NCBI GenBank assembly: GCA_023525715.1
Contig: CM042013.1
Location: 83,626,494-83,690,493, forward strand
Origin: Cichorium intybus
Lineage: Eukaryota; Streptophyta; Magnoliopsida; Asterales; Asteraceae
DNA: 64,000 bases
Reading direction: 5' to 3'
The position numbers were made by a program, and so were the translations under genes. Under the pieces are notes generated by a model, which worked only from the letters and a program-made list of their open reading frames with translations, was not told the DNA's origin and did no database searches. Each line of letters begins with the position of its first letter. The stretch's first letter is position 1. Of this stretch, positions 46,514 to 57,234 are shown one piece after another.

Positions 46514-47110
46514 ATGGAAACCGATAGTGTGGTGGAGTCCATCTGCTCGTACTCCGGAGCTATCATAAGGTGATCATGAGGGGATCCAATATCTCCGGCA
46601 ATGAACTGGGCAGTTTCCCCATCATCAGAGTCGACCTCAATGCAGTTATCCTCGTCTGTGTGAGCACGTTTAGGTGGGAGGGGGGGAGTAGAAGCGGGAT
46701 GATCTGTCATGTCGGTTGAACAATTCTCAAGAACGGAGAAGGCATTGAAGATAGGAGTTGAGCGCTCAGACTGTTTCGGTTGCGTGGTGGAAGAAAGTCG
46801 GACAAGGGGGAACGGAAACCAGGTGGGGCATTATGAGAAAGGTGGGGAATGGGGGGGCGGTTCTTAATTGGAACCGGGAGGAACTCAAATCACGAATTGT
46901 TAATAATGTTTTTATTTTTATTATAAGTATTCTTTTTTGAAACATCTTTAGCCGATACAACACTTTGGGTATTTCTGTTAGAATTACTTTGTGAATTATC
47001 ATTAGTTTTGTTTTCATTTTTTGAACCTTGTTTATAAGTAGATTTGATATTTCTAGTTGAATTACTTAGCAAAATATAATTATCATTATTTTGAATTAGA
47101 TTTATTTTCA
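46510..47110 (-). pseudogene. LINE ORF1 C-terminal part
   Basis: The frame at 46510-46710 (MTDHPASTPPLPPKRAHTDEDNCIEVDSDDGETAQFIAGDIG) ends ...LSVSI with stop TGA at 46510-46512. That stop overlaps the ORF2 start in the word ATATGACGC. Upstream comes the Asn/Lys/Ser-rich tail. The N-terminus and zinc knuckle are missing in this copy. Confidence 0.7.
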
Positions 47111-48123
47111 TTAGGGGTTTCCTCTGGTGCAACGGTGAGATGAAGCGTGGTAAAGCCAAAGTCTCATGGAAAACTGTGTGTCTCCCTAAGACCTATGGTG
47201 GTCTGGGTATTCGTAACCTTGCTGTTTGGAATATTGCCCTTATGGCTTCCCATGCCTGGAGACTCCTTTCTAATAAGGATTCTCTCTGGGTCAGGTGGAT
47301 CCACTCGTACCGCCTCTGTGGGCGTAACTTCTGGGATGCCCCCAAGAAGCGCGGTACGGGCTATGCCTGGCGCAATATCCTCGACATGCGGGGTAAGATC
47401 AGGGACTTTATTGTCTCCAAGGTTGGTGATGGCTGCTCTACGTCTGCTTGGTTCGATAACTGGCATCCTGTTAGTCCCCTCTCTAAGTTCTTATCTACCC
47501 GTAACATCCATAATGCCGGCTTCACTCCTGATTCTAAGGTTGCTGACATTGTCCTCAACGGGTGTTGGGTGCGCCCCCATTGCTGGCAGGACTCCCACCC
47601 CATTCTCCTTTCTCATAACCCCCCTTCTCTTTCCACGTCCGTTCCTGATAAACTCCTCTGGAGATCTTGCGACGGTAAGGTCTATCCTTTTTCGGTCCGT
47701 TCTGTCTGGCACTATATCCGCCCTGCGGAGCAGCCTGTCGACTGGTATCATCTTGTTTGGTTCTCCCAGAATATCCCTAGACATGCCTTCATTCTCTGGG
47801 TTGCTCTCAAAGATCGACTCAAGACCCATGATAAAATCAGAAGCTGGGAGTTGTTTGGTTATCCCAACCTCATCTGTGCCTTCTGCAGCGATTGTTCCGA
47901 TTCCCTTCCTCATCTTTTCTTTGAATGTTCTTTCCCTTCTATGGTTTGGAATGATCTTCAGCATGTTATGAACCTCTCCTTCCCCACAAATTGCTGGTCA
48001 GATATCATCAATCTTCTCAAGCCCATCTCTAAAGGTAAGAATGTCTGGTCCGTTATCCGAAGACTTGTGCTTGCGGGAGCTATCTACCACATTTGGCAGG
48101 AAAGAAATAACCGAATTTTTTAA
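47111..48123 (+). pseudogene. LINE ORF2 C-terminal part with zf-RVT
   Basis: The open frame starts at the inversion junction (IRGFLWCNGEMKRGKAKVSWKTVCLPK) and runs without a break to NNRIF, then a stop. It includes WFDNWHPVSPLSKFL and the zinc-binding CAFCSDCSDSLPHLFFECS. This region is broken by frameshifts in the first LINE, so this copy shows the ancestral frame. It has no start codon of its own in the LINE sense. Confidence 0.8.
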
Positions 48124-48557
48124 AATAAGAGAAACACGTATCATGCTGTTGTCAAGTCTATTATCGATGATGTCCGTTGTAGACTGATGAGTCTGTCTAT
48201 GAAACCTTCCCTTAATGTTATTTTGGCTAAAAGGATCTGGTCCCTCCCCTAACGTTGACAGATGTACTTCCTATTTTCCACTGTGGTCCATTATTCTCTC
48301 CTATCCCATCCTTTCCACTATATATTTCTCTACCTATATTGTTTGTTTTTTTGCAGGATGTTTGCTTTTTATGTTCCTGTTATGTTTTCTGGTTCCAAAA
48401 TCTGTTTTGGTTCCTAGAATAGCCTTGTTGTCCATTGGGGCATGTTCCAATGGGTTTTTGTCGTTTCTTAGGTGGGGAGTCCCCAGCCTTCAATTGTATT
48501 TATTCTTTTTATTAATAAAATTTGCCAGAGGTACCGTCTTCTTTACCCAAAAAAAAA

Positions 48558-50030
48558 TTAGGATTACTATACAAACTTTTATTTAGTTGCAATAAAACCT
48601 ATAGAAATCTTTAATAAATTCAAAACACATTCTAAGATCCAAATTCTAGGTCTTAGTTGATTTTACAAACTTAATTTGCAACTGTTTTTTTTTATTTAAG
48701 AAGATATATTACCGAAACCCACAAAAATTCATTTATACGAACAATTTTGCATATATTTGAATAACTCTTCCGATTTTATAACATTAGAAACATATAACAT
48801 ATTATACAACGTTACCAAAAAAACATATGAAATCGTCATCTCGATCAAGGTTTAGTTACAACTTAATGCAAAGTAAGTTGACGATTTAACATAAACCATA
48901 TTACGACCAACAAAGTTTAAATGTAAATTTTATACAACCAAATTTTACTTGTGATAATTGCACTCATGTTGAGAAATTAATATAATTTGATGTGTTGGCT
49001 GAAGTTTATTAATTATTGTATTGAAGTTTTTAATGTTAGAATGTCGTTTCTTTCTCATGATGACATATACATATGAATCCAATGAAAGTATAAAAAATCT
49101 TTCTCGTTTATTAGCCAAGCTCCCATAAAAATAATTATGTCTACTTGCAAACAATATACACCATCTGCATTTCTTGAACTAATAGCTTTAATCATTTTAA
49201 ATATTTAATTGACTTGGTGGTAACTAATGATTTTAAATTTCTAATGGGGGATAGGGACAGATTATTTGACCAAAAACCAACTAAATTGATGATAAAAAAA
49301 TTACATAGAGTTGAAAACCAAGAAGTTGTTTGGTAGTGTTTGTACGCAAGAAGTGAATAGAGACATGCATGTAATGTTACTCAATTGGTCCCAACTTCAA
49401 ACTTTAAACTTTAAACTTTAAACTGGTCCCAACTCTAATTTTAAATTAAAAAAAAAAAATCTAGTGCGTGTTCGGTCCACCGTCGACATTGGTTGCCACT
49501 AATTTCACCGTCCACAAACCTCTCACTTTTCTCCCTTCAATCAAAACAATATTTCCCAAATAAGTGAAACTTTTATTCTTGTTGAATGATGTCTTGTTTC
49601 CGTAGAAATATGATCCATAATAAAATTGGCCTGATTATGAAATCTTTTTTTATAGTTGGATGAACCATGCTTTTATCCTTTAAATTTTTGTAAACTATAA
49701 ACCACTAACACTTAATAATCAGGGCCGACCCACTATTTGGGCAAGTGGGGTTAAGGCCAAGGGCAGCAAATGAAAAGAGCATACGTTTAATCCATTTTGT
49801 AATACTTTGTATATCATTTTGGCCTAGCAATACTATGCATATCATTTTGGCCCAAAACAGTTACCCCAATACTAATAAACAACTTGATTTTTGTTGTGAA
49901 GGAGCAAGGGGTGAGAAATAATTGAAGTCCCTAGTGAGAGCTTTAATCAACGCCTTCAAAAACAAAGATGAAGAAATCAAGAGTTGACGGAGTTATCGAG
50001 TGAGCCCTTAGGCTGAAGGGAGTGGTGCCT
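48558..50030. other. AT-rich spacer
   Basis: No gene recognised. A short unassigned repeat fragment lies at about 49723-49860 (GGGCCGACCCACTATTTGGG). A triplet of ACTTTAA words lies at 49399-49422. Confidence 0.5.
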
Positions 50031-50314
50031 CCAACATTTGGGAGGCAAGCCCGTTACGTAGGCGTCACGTCAGTTTTGTTGACAACATCATTTTCTTGTT
50101 GCAGTCAAGGGGTGGCACGTTGACAACATTGTTTTTTTTTTTTAATTTAAAAATTCATATATTAAATAAATATAAAACATAACATTTTTTAAATAAAAAT
50201 AAAACACACCAAATAACATTTCATTAAATTAAAAAGACAAATTACATAATCCTACGAAATTAAACGTTCCAAATTTTAAAGAAATTAAAGACGTCGCTAG
50301 TTGAAATAAAAAAA

Positions 50315-51374
50315 CTACAAATTACATTTCTTGCGGATATGCTCTTTCAGGGCCATCGCGGCTTCGTAATGCGCCCCGGAAAGGTGACTAACGTCTTGCA
50401 AAAACATATGCATTTCCGCTAGCTGGGTGTTTTCTTGCCACTGATTATCCAACGAGGCGCGCAATCCTTGAAAATCCTCACGCATTTGGTCCAATTGTTC
50501 CATTCGAGAACCCGTAGAAGAAGTTGATGAAGTCGCATTTCCATTTCGTTTTGCCCGGTCTCTACCCATCGGACGTTGAGGCCGTGACGGTTCCACTTCT
50601 TCAACTTCGTCAACGTCATCGTTAAGGTTGACGCCGATATGACCATCCGAAGAAACTTGATAAGACCCCGACTCGGATGTTTTGCTTCTCTTGGACCCCG
50701 AACCACCACCCTTTTCCAACTTCCAAAAGTTTTCCCATTTTTTGTTTGACGAACAACATTCCAAGCGTGTATGAATTTAAACTGCTTCGCGTTGTCGTCT
50801 CGGTACACATAGTGCACTTTCTCCAAAATACTTGCATCGCTTTCACCACTTTTCCATTGATTCACCAAGTTGACGTAAATACTATTGAAACTCATGACGT
50901 ATTTGTTCATGTTGTTCCATTTGGTGTTGCATTGGTCTTTGTTTCTGTATGACCTCCCTTTCTTCATGCCTTTGCGAAATCGTCTTGTAACACGCAACCA
51001 AAACCGATCACAATTTTGATTTTTTTTCCTTTTTTTGGATCCTCCGACACATCGATCCACGCACGAGCTAGCTCCGTTTCCTCTTGAACCGTCCACTTGG
51101 TGCTTGGGGCCCGTCCTCTTCTTTGTTGAGGTGCTTGGGGCTCCTCGGGTTCGGATGACGAGTCCGAATTTTCCTCCTCTTGCTCGTCTTGGGGATCCTC
51201 GGGTTCGTTTTGGATAGGTGCTTGTTCGGTTGGACTTTGGGTTTGTTGGAAATTGAAGTTCGAAGATGACGATTGATGAAACGGATTAAATGTTTGTTGG
51301 AAAAGTTGTTGCGGCATTATCCCGAATTGCGGATAAAATAGTGCACCGCTCAACATCGGGTTAGGCGAATACAT
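50315..51374 (-). pseudogene. PIF/Harbinger ORF1 (Myb/trihelix-like) with two frameshifts
   Basis: The first Met is at 51374 (MYSPNPMLSGALFYPQ), but the frame is open upstream to about 51495 without another ATG. An acidic, Gln/Pro-rich part precedes the trihelix start KWTVQEETELARAWIDVSEDP. The frame shifts near 51015, in an A-rich run, into FRKGMKKGRSYRNKDQCNTKWNNMNKYVMSFNSIYVNLVNQWKSGESDASILEKVHYVY. It shifts again near 50735 (another A run) into KKWENFWKLEKGGG. The last part holds INVNLNDDV-like and RPMGRDRAKRNGN motifs and a helical tail (MEQLDQMREDFQGLRASLDNQWQEN) with stop at 50315. In PIF/Harbinger elements ORF1 binds DNA and recruits the transposase. Its partner is at 61607 on the other strand. 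Confidence 0.75.
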
Positions 51375-51495
51375 CGGGGATTCGAATTGTGGACGATACG
51401 GTGGCGGAGACGACGGATCGTACCCAAATATATTTGGGTAGTTTTGCGGATTGTTTGAAGGGTTGTTGGAGGGATTGTAAAAAAACTTAGCTCAA

Positions 51496-52394
51496 TTTAT
51501 GTATATATATAGAGTAAATGGTTTAAATTTGAAAAAAAAAAAAAAATTTTAAAGTAACCGTTGTGTCAACGGTCAACTCGCCTCGTATCTCACAAACCCG
51601 CAAGAGAGAGAAACGGCAAGATGGTGCCGCTGGGAAGATGCCGCTGAGGCATGCCGTTGTCGCGGGCCGGTGTTGCCGCCCACATTATATTCTTCGATTT
51701 CTGTTGTTCTCATTCGGTATTCCCGATTTTCCTCTAAATTGATGGTCTCGCAGTCTCGTCTCTCGTATTCTCCTACTTATGATTTCCGATTTGTGATTTC
51801 TAATGACTGTTTGAGTTGGAGTTCCAATCGAAGTCTGATTTTCGATTTTCGAAATTTTGATTTCCAATTTCTGATTCCGACTTCTGATCTCTTATTATCA
51901 GACAGTATTAAACTGGGGTCTTTTGTGTGCTGGGGACGTAAGTTGTTGCTTATAAGTTGTATCTTCTTTAAGAAAAATTGTGTAATAGCCAGAAGCATTG
52001 GTTTGGACTGTTTATAATTCAGATTTCTCCTATTGGTCTAATTTTGAAGGATTATGGATTTGCTTCAATTCTAATTTTTGTGGTTTTTAATGCGTTTCAT
52101 GATAATTCTCTCTTTAAACTTATTGTGATCTCAATATCAGGTCTCTTTTCCAGTTCTTTTGCTTTATTATAAGACCGATAATTGAAATGTGGACAATTAC
52201 GTTGATGAACATTGATTTTATGTGTGTTTACTGATGATATGATTTTATGTGTCTGTTTGTAAACTTTTGTTGTTCTTTCTTAATTATGTGAATACGTGCG
52301 TGTGGGTTTTGCTTTTGCCGGAGATTAATTTGAAGACTGTAGGATATGTTTGGTATAGAGAGTTGTACTAGGCGAAAAGGAAATAGAAACATAT
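51496..52394. other. Left half of the spacer between Harbinger ORF1 and transposase
   Basis: No convincing ORF. It joins 60685 once the chromovirus is removed, so it is probably the divergent promoter and 5' leader region of the Harbinger element. T-rich TTTCCGATTT/GATTTTCGA words at 51780-51880 may be leader sequence. Confidence 0.45.
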
Positions 52395-52599
52395 CTGTAA
52401 CGCCCCAATTTCACAATTATAAAATTTCATTTATTACCAAGGTTCCAACAAAATCTTTATTAAGAATAACAATACTGTTCGACATATTTATTAGACCAAC
52501 AGCGGAAACATTTGAAATCATAACATAGTTCATTAAAATAATTCTCTTGTATGCGATGCGCTGCCGTCAAGCCTTATCATTCCCTTTGTCATTTGAAAT

Positions 52600-52646
52600 A
52601 CCTGAAATGTTATAAAATCAACGGGTAAGCTTAAAGCTTAGTGAGT
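52600..52646 (-). promoter_or_regulatory. Conserved LTR module with splice-acceptor signature
   Basis: On the minus strand: ACTCACTAAGC, then AGCTTAC (CTTAC fits YTNAY), 19 nt, then CATTTCAG|GT. About 205-250 bp before the LTR end. The same module lies at 59349-59395 in the other LTR. Confidence 0.5.
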
Positions 52647-52708
52647 CCTCAAATTACCATACACGCCCACATATTAAACAACCCGTCCTCGAGAACAACC
52701 CGACCCTA

Positions 52709-52871
52709 CCCGCCATACAACAGCTACGGGCGTCCATCATACAACAGCTGTGGACACGGGGCGGTTCTACCCATCATACAACAGCTATGGGTTCCCGGTT
52801 ATGGCCCAGCCCATCATACAACGGCTATGAGACAAGGCAATAGTCCAACTCGCCATACAACAGCTACGAGT
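52709..52871 (-). repeat. Array of five hairpins with common loop and covarying stems (3' LTR)
   Basis: Each unit has a 14-nt loop (C/T)CATACAACAGCT(A/G) (plus strand) between two arms that pair. The arms are CCCG/CGGG (52709-52730), GTCCA/TGGAC (52732-52755), ACCCA/TGGGT (52769-52792), CCCA/TGAG (52810-52831, one mismatch) and ACTCG/CGAGT (52848-52871). The loop is conserved while the arms differ in sequence but keep pairing. The transcript carries the complement. The array lies just upstream of the acceptor-like module. Confidence 0.8.
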
Positions 52872-53814
52872 GAACATGCATCAGTACTGAGCCTAACAAC
52901 AAATAACCACAGATATAGAACAAAACATATATCTGTAAATGACACACAAGATGCCTAACATGCAACATCATATAGTAGGGTGAGGATACTCACCTGATTC
53001 GTAACCGTGTAGATATTCTCTAATATCCCTACTTAGCTCGTCCACACACCTAAATCCCACATACACAACATATCAAGCACTGACCAAACTCTTATAGATT
53101 TGCCTAAAGGTCAGACCCAACGTTTGCTAACCAACATTGGTCGAAAATAAGCTTTTAGGTCAAACAGTCGCTCGCCGCGGCGTGGCTCCTCACCCTACAC
53201 GTCGCGGCTATCTTCGCATAGTTACGGCCTTACGGGGTTTAGCCGAATCCGCGTCGCTGACATAGCCAGTCCGCGTCGCAGACTCGTATTAATCTGAAAT
53301 CTTATTAGCTTCCTGGGATCAGAAACTACCATAAGGTCACTTCCTTATGGACATACAAGTCCATGCATGTCCTTGGTCCAAACCTTAAGTGTTACAAGAC
53401 ATCTAAGGCTACAACCCAAAGGTTAACACTTATACAACGGGAAGAAAAGTAAAGTCAGAAGAGTAGATCTTCTTACCTTACTTCTGAAAAACGGAGTGGT
53501 GCACACGATCCGTTACAAGCCTTCTCTCACGTTGGATCTCCTTCTTCTAATCTCCCAAAACCTCCAAGCCTTGAAACCAAAGATCCTCTGCTGAAACTAG
53601 TCGATTCCACTCCAGGAAACTTCCAAAAACACGAACCCTAGGGCTAGAACCCTTTGTATAGGCGTTTAAATCCAAATTAGGGTTTTTCATAACTGAGGCG
53701 TACCGCGCCGTGGATTTTCCCGAGCCGTGCCGCGCGTACAAATCATTCGTGAACCTAGAATCTCCCCAAGCCGAGTCGCGGATCCATCCGGGCCGTGCAT
53801 CGGCGGAACGGGTC

Positions 53815-55300
53815 TTACAATTCTCCTCCACTTAACTGGATTTCGTCCTCGAAATCCGTGCCTATAAACAATTCTGGGTAATGCCTCCGCATTTCCTCTT
53901 CCGGTTCCCAAGTCCACTCGGACGCTTTACGATGTTGCCACTGTACCTTAACTAATCCTATCATTTTATTTTGCAAAGTCTTTATTTTCCTTTCAATGAT
54001 GGCAATCGGTCGCTCCACATAATTTAGGCGTTCATCTAGTTGAATATCTTCCAAAGGCATAATTGTAGTTTCCTCGGTAATGCACTTCCTGAGTTGCGAA
54101 ACATGGAACGTGTCGTGAATCTGGCTAAGCTGCTCGGGCAGCTCCAACCGATAAGCTACCTTACATACTCGTGCGATGATTTGATATGGTCCAATGTACC
54201 TAGGGCCAAGCTTTCCCCGCTTCCTGAAACGAATAACTCCCTTCCAAGGCGACACTTTAAAAAGGACATAATCCCCAACCTGAAACTCAAGATCGGACCG
54301 CCGTCTATCAGCAGAACTTTTCTGTCGACTCTGAGCCGTTAACAACCTCTCTCGAACCTTCTGGATTAGCTCAGTAGTCTTGAGTACTATCTCTGTGCTA
54401 CCCAACACCCGCTGGCCAACCTCGCCCCAGCAAACAGGAGTCCGACATTTCCTTCCATACAACATCTCGAAGGGAGCCCTGCCGATGCTCGCATGATAAC
54501 TGTTATTATAGGAGAACTCAGCTAAAAGGAGATGGGAATCCTAAATCCCACCGAAATCGATAATGCATGCCCTAAGCATATCCTCCAGCGTTTGAATCGT
54601 CCTTTCACTCTGCCCATCCTTCTGAGGGTGATATGCTGTGCTGAAATGGAGGCGAGTGCCTAATTCCTCGTGAAACTTCTTCCAAAACCTAGACGTAAAT
54701 CGGACATCCCGGTCGGATATCACCGAGACCGGTATACCATGCCAAGAGATAATCTAGTCTATGTAGACCTTAGACAATTCCCTTGCAGAAAAGGTCTCTT
54801 GGATGGGGAGGAAATGAGCACTTTTAGTCAACCTATCCACGATAACCCAAATGGTGTCCATATGTCGAGGGGTTCTTGGCAACTTTGTTATGAAATCCAT
54901 TGTGATATGCTCCCATTTCCATTCTGGGATCTCAAGAGGCTGTAATCTACCATGACGCCGCTGATGCTCGGCCTTGACCCTACGACAGGTCATGCATCTC
55001 TCGACAAACCAAGTTACTCCCCTCTTCATGCCGGGCCACCAATAATAATCACGCAGATCCCTGTACATTTTTGTCGCCCCGGGTGGATAGAGAACTTGGA
55101 CTTATGTGCCTCCTCCAATAGAGTTTAACGAACTCCACCAAATTTCGGTACCCAAATTCTCTCATAGCGAGTTAACAAGCCTCTGCTATCCTTGACCATA
55201 ATTGACAACTGTCCCACAATTCTCTCACATTTCTGATTCTCGCTCCTGCTTGCTTCCACCTAAGCTTCCCTTATCAGTTCGAGTAGTGGTGCCACAACCG
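53815..55300 (-). pseudogene. Chromovirus integrase with chromodomain
   Basis: Zinc-binding and core regions read MYRDLRDYYWWPGMKRGVTWFVERCMTCRRVKAEHQRRHGRLQPLEIPEWKWEHITMDFITKLP with the first catalytic Asp (54754-55068). After a stop come SVISDRDVRFTSRFWKKFHEELG and AYHPQKDGQSERTIQTLEDML with the later catalytic Asp and Glu. After a further stop the 54465-53815 frame gives the C-terminal domain (EFQVGDYVLFKVSPWKGVIRF, GPYQIIARVCKVAYRLELPEQLSQIHDTFHVSQL) and the chromodomain (IGLVKVQWQHRKASEWTWEPEEEMRRHYPELF). The chromodomain steers insertion to heterochromatin. The lesions are stops at YID-stop-IIS and GGI-stop-DSH, a one-base loss near 55078 in the IHPGATK region, and an upstream stop at REA-stop-VEAS. 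Confidence 0.85.
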
Positions 55301-57168
55301 TCATTTTAAGACAAATGCCCCGAAGGGCGCACTCGTAACTTTATGACTTAAAGCATCCGCTACTACATTAGCTTTTCCAGGATGATAGTGAATCTCACAA
55401 TCATAGTCCTTCAATACATCTAACCATCTTCTCTGTCTCATATTAAGATTTGCCTGATCCATCAGATACTTCAAACTCTCGTGGTCCGTGTAGATGGTAC
55501 ACTTCACTCCATACAAATAATGTCTCCAAATCTTGAGAGCAAAGACCACCGCTCCCAATTCCAAGTCATGAGTGGGATAGTTAGCCTCATGGGCCTTCAG
55601 CTGTCGCGAGGCGTAAGAAATTACCCTGCCTCGCTGCATCAAGACTGCTCCCAACCCGGAGATAGATGCATCACAATAAACTACCATATCTTCCATCCTT
55701 TCAGGCAAGGTCAGAACTGGAGCTTCACATAACTTCTGTCGCAAAGTATCAAAAGCTTGCTGCTGCTCCTCACCCCACTGAAAAGCAACATTTTTCTTAG
55801 TTAGTCGAGTCAAAGGTACAATAACCTTCAAGAAGTCTTGGATGAATCGACGATAATAACCAGCCAGACCCAAGAAACTTCTAATCTCTGAGGGAGTTTT
55901 AGGAACCTCCCACCGCATCACGATCTCCACCTTAGCCGGGTCTACCATGATTCCTTGCTCGTTGACGATGTGACCCAAAAATTGGACCTCCCGCAGCCAG
56001 AAGTCATACTTGGATAATTTTGCATAAAGCTTCTCATTCCTTAAGGTCTCCAATACCTCCCTTAAATGATGTTCGTGTTGCTCCCTGCTCCGGGAATAGA
56101 CTAAGATGTCGTCAATGAAAACTATAACCGACCGATCTAACATCGGTCGACACACCCGATTCATTAAGTCCATAAAAGCTGCAGGGGCATTGGTCAGTCC
56201 AAATGGCATCACTACAAACTCGAAGTGGCCGTACCTCGTCCGAAAAGCCGTTTTCGGGATGTCTTCCTCCCGTACTCGCATTTGATGGTATCCTAACCGC
56301 AAATCGATTTTCGAAAACCACGAAGCGCCCTGCAGTTGATCGAATAAGTCGTCGATGCGAGGTAATGGATATCGATTCTTCACCGTAAGCTTGTTCAGCT
56401 CGCGATAGTCAATGCACATTCTATTTGAACCGTCCTTCTTCTTAACAAATAGAATGGGTGCTCCCCACGGCGAGCAACTTGGTCAAATAAATCCCTTATC
56501 CAGTAGTTCTCGAAGTTGAACAGACAACTCCAACATCTCTGGAGGCGCAAGACGATACGGTGCTTTAGCTATCGGAGCCGCACCGGGAGTTAAGTCGATC
56601 TTAAATTCCACCTATCTCTCTGGTGGTACGCCAGGCAGGTCCTCGGGAAAAACATCAGGAAAATCTCGAACCACCGGTACATCATATGCTTTCTGCTGTG
56701 ACTTCTTTTCTCGAGCGTCTAAAACATATGCCACAAATCCCGAACCTCCATGATGAAAATGTCTGCGTGCCCTGGCAGCTGAGCAGAAGACCGCACCCTG
56801 ATTCCTCCTTTCTCCCTGTAGTACTAGCTCTCCCCCACTTGGTGTTTGAATCCACACTCGTTTGTTCTTACAGTCAATCCATGACTCGTGCTGACCCAAC
56901 CAATCCATGCCAATAATAGCACGAGTGTCACTCAACGGTATAGGAATGAGATCGATCGGGAACTTTATTCCTTGAATCACTACTTCACATTCCCGATAAA
57001 CACTAGTCGCGTGCACGGTTTTATCATCCGCAATTTCTACTTCCAACGGACGATGAAGAGTCCCTATTGCAATACCGAAACTCTTTCCCAGAACGGCAGA
57101 CACAAAAGAATGACTAGCACCCGAATCGAACAATACAAAAGTAGGCGTAGATTTGACTAAGAAAGTTC
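55301..57168 (-). pseudogene. Chromovirus protease, reverse transcriptase and RNase H
   Basis: The exon starts at 57168 with (G)TFLVKSTPTFVLFDSGASHSFVS. DSGA is the aspartic protease active site; IIGMDWL and the PDVFPEDLPGVPPER linker follow. A TAG replaces the next codon, and a TGA interrupts GFI-PSCSPWGAP. The 372-codon frame 55301-56419 then carries the RT (CIDYRELNKLTVKNRYPLPRIDDLFDQL, FVVMPFGLTNAPAAFMDLMNR, the catalytic VFIDDILVYS) and RNase H (VYCDASISGLGAVLMQ, TDHESLKYLMDQ). The frame is lost at GAFVLK. The polyprotein would be functional apart from these few lesions, so the insertion is fairly young. Confidence 0.9.
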
Positions 57169-57234
57169 CTAATCAAGCATAATAAATACATTAAATTCGT
57201 ACACCAAAGCATGAGGCAAGTAAAGAAAGAGTAC
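57169..57234 (-). other. Predicted 66-bp intron between gag and protease
   Basis: On the minus strand the donor is ACGG|GTACTC and the acceptor is GCTTGATTAG|GAAC. The segment is T-rich, contains in-frame stops and has a TTTAAT branch-like word about 25 nt before its end. Removal joins ..DIVTG and TFLVKSTPTFVLFDSGAS as ACG-GGA-ACT-TTC, the expected uninterrupted gag-protease sequence of this clade. With the intron retained, translation ends after GVRI. Confidence 0.6.

Larger units (their letters stand above)
45035..48557. mobile_element. Rearranged LINE copy with a 5' inversion
   Basis: The right part (47111-48557) is the last 1.4 kb of a LINE in plus orientation, ending GCCAGAGGTACCGTC..CCCAAAAAAAAA. 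The left part (45035-47110) is the ORF1 end and ORF2 start of the same LINE family in minus orientation. This head-to-tail flip is the product expected from twin priming during LINE insertion. Inside the inverted part a segment equivalent to about 29310-29950 of the first LINE is deleted. At its far end short ORF1 fragments (GAATTACTTAGCAAAATATA, CTCCGGAGCTATCATAAG) are repeated out of order. About 450 bp are missing between the two arms. Confidence 0.8.
52395..53819 (-). repeat. 3' LTR of the chromovirus
   Basis: 1425 bp. From left to right it has the LTR end, the acceptor-like module (52600-52646), the hairpin array (52709-52871), CG-rich words (53163-53290), a degraded TATA box (complement of 53651-53665) and CG-rich words (53696-53810). 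Confidence 0.85.

Noticed and set aside
49723..49860. GGGCCGACCCACTATTTGGG stretch that recalls a dispersed plant repeat
   Set aside because: No termini, duplication or second copy in the window, so no element could be supported.
51670..52017. A 115-codon frame upstream of the chromovirus
   Set aside because: No recognisable domain; composition is that of a translated leader rich in GATTTCCGATTT words. It is more likely the divergent promoter region of the Harbinger element.
52655..52875. Possible CRISPR-like array (evenly similar repeats with spacers)
   Set aside because: The repeats are imperfect, spacing is irregular, the host is a plant, and the units are better explained as LTR sub-repeats forming hairpins.
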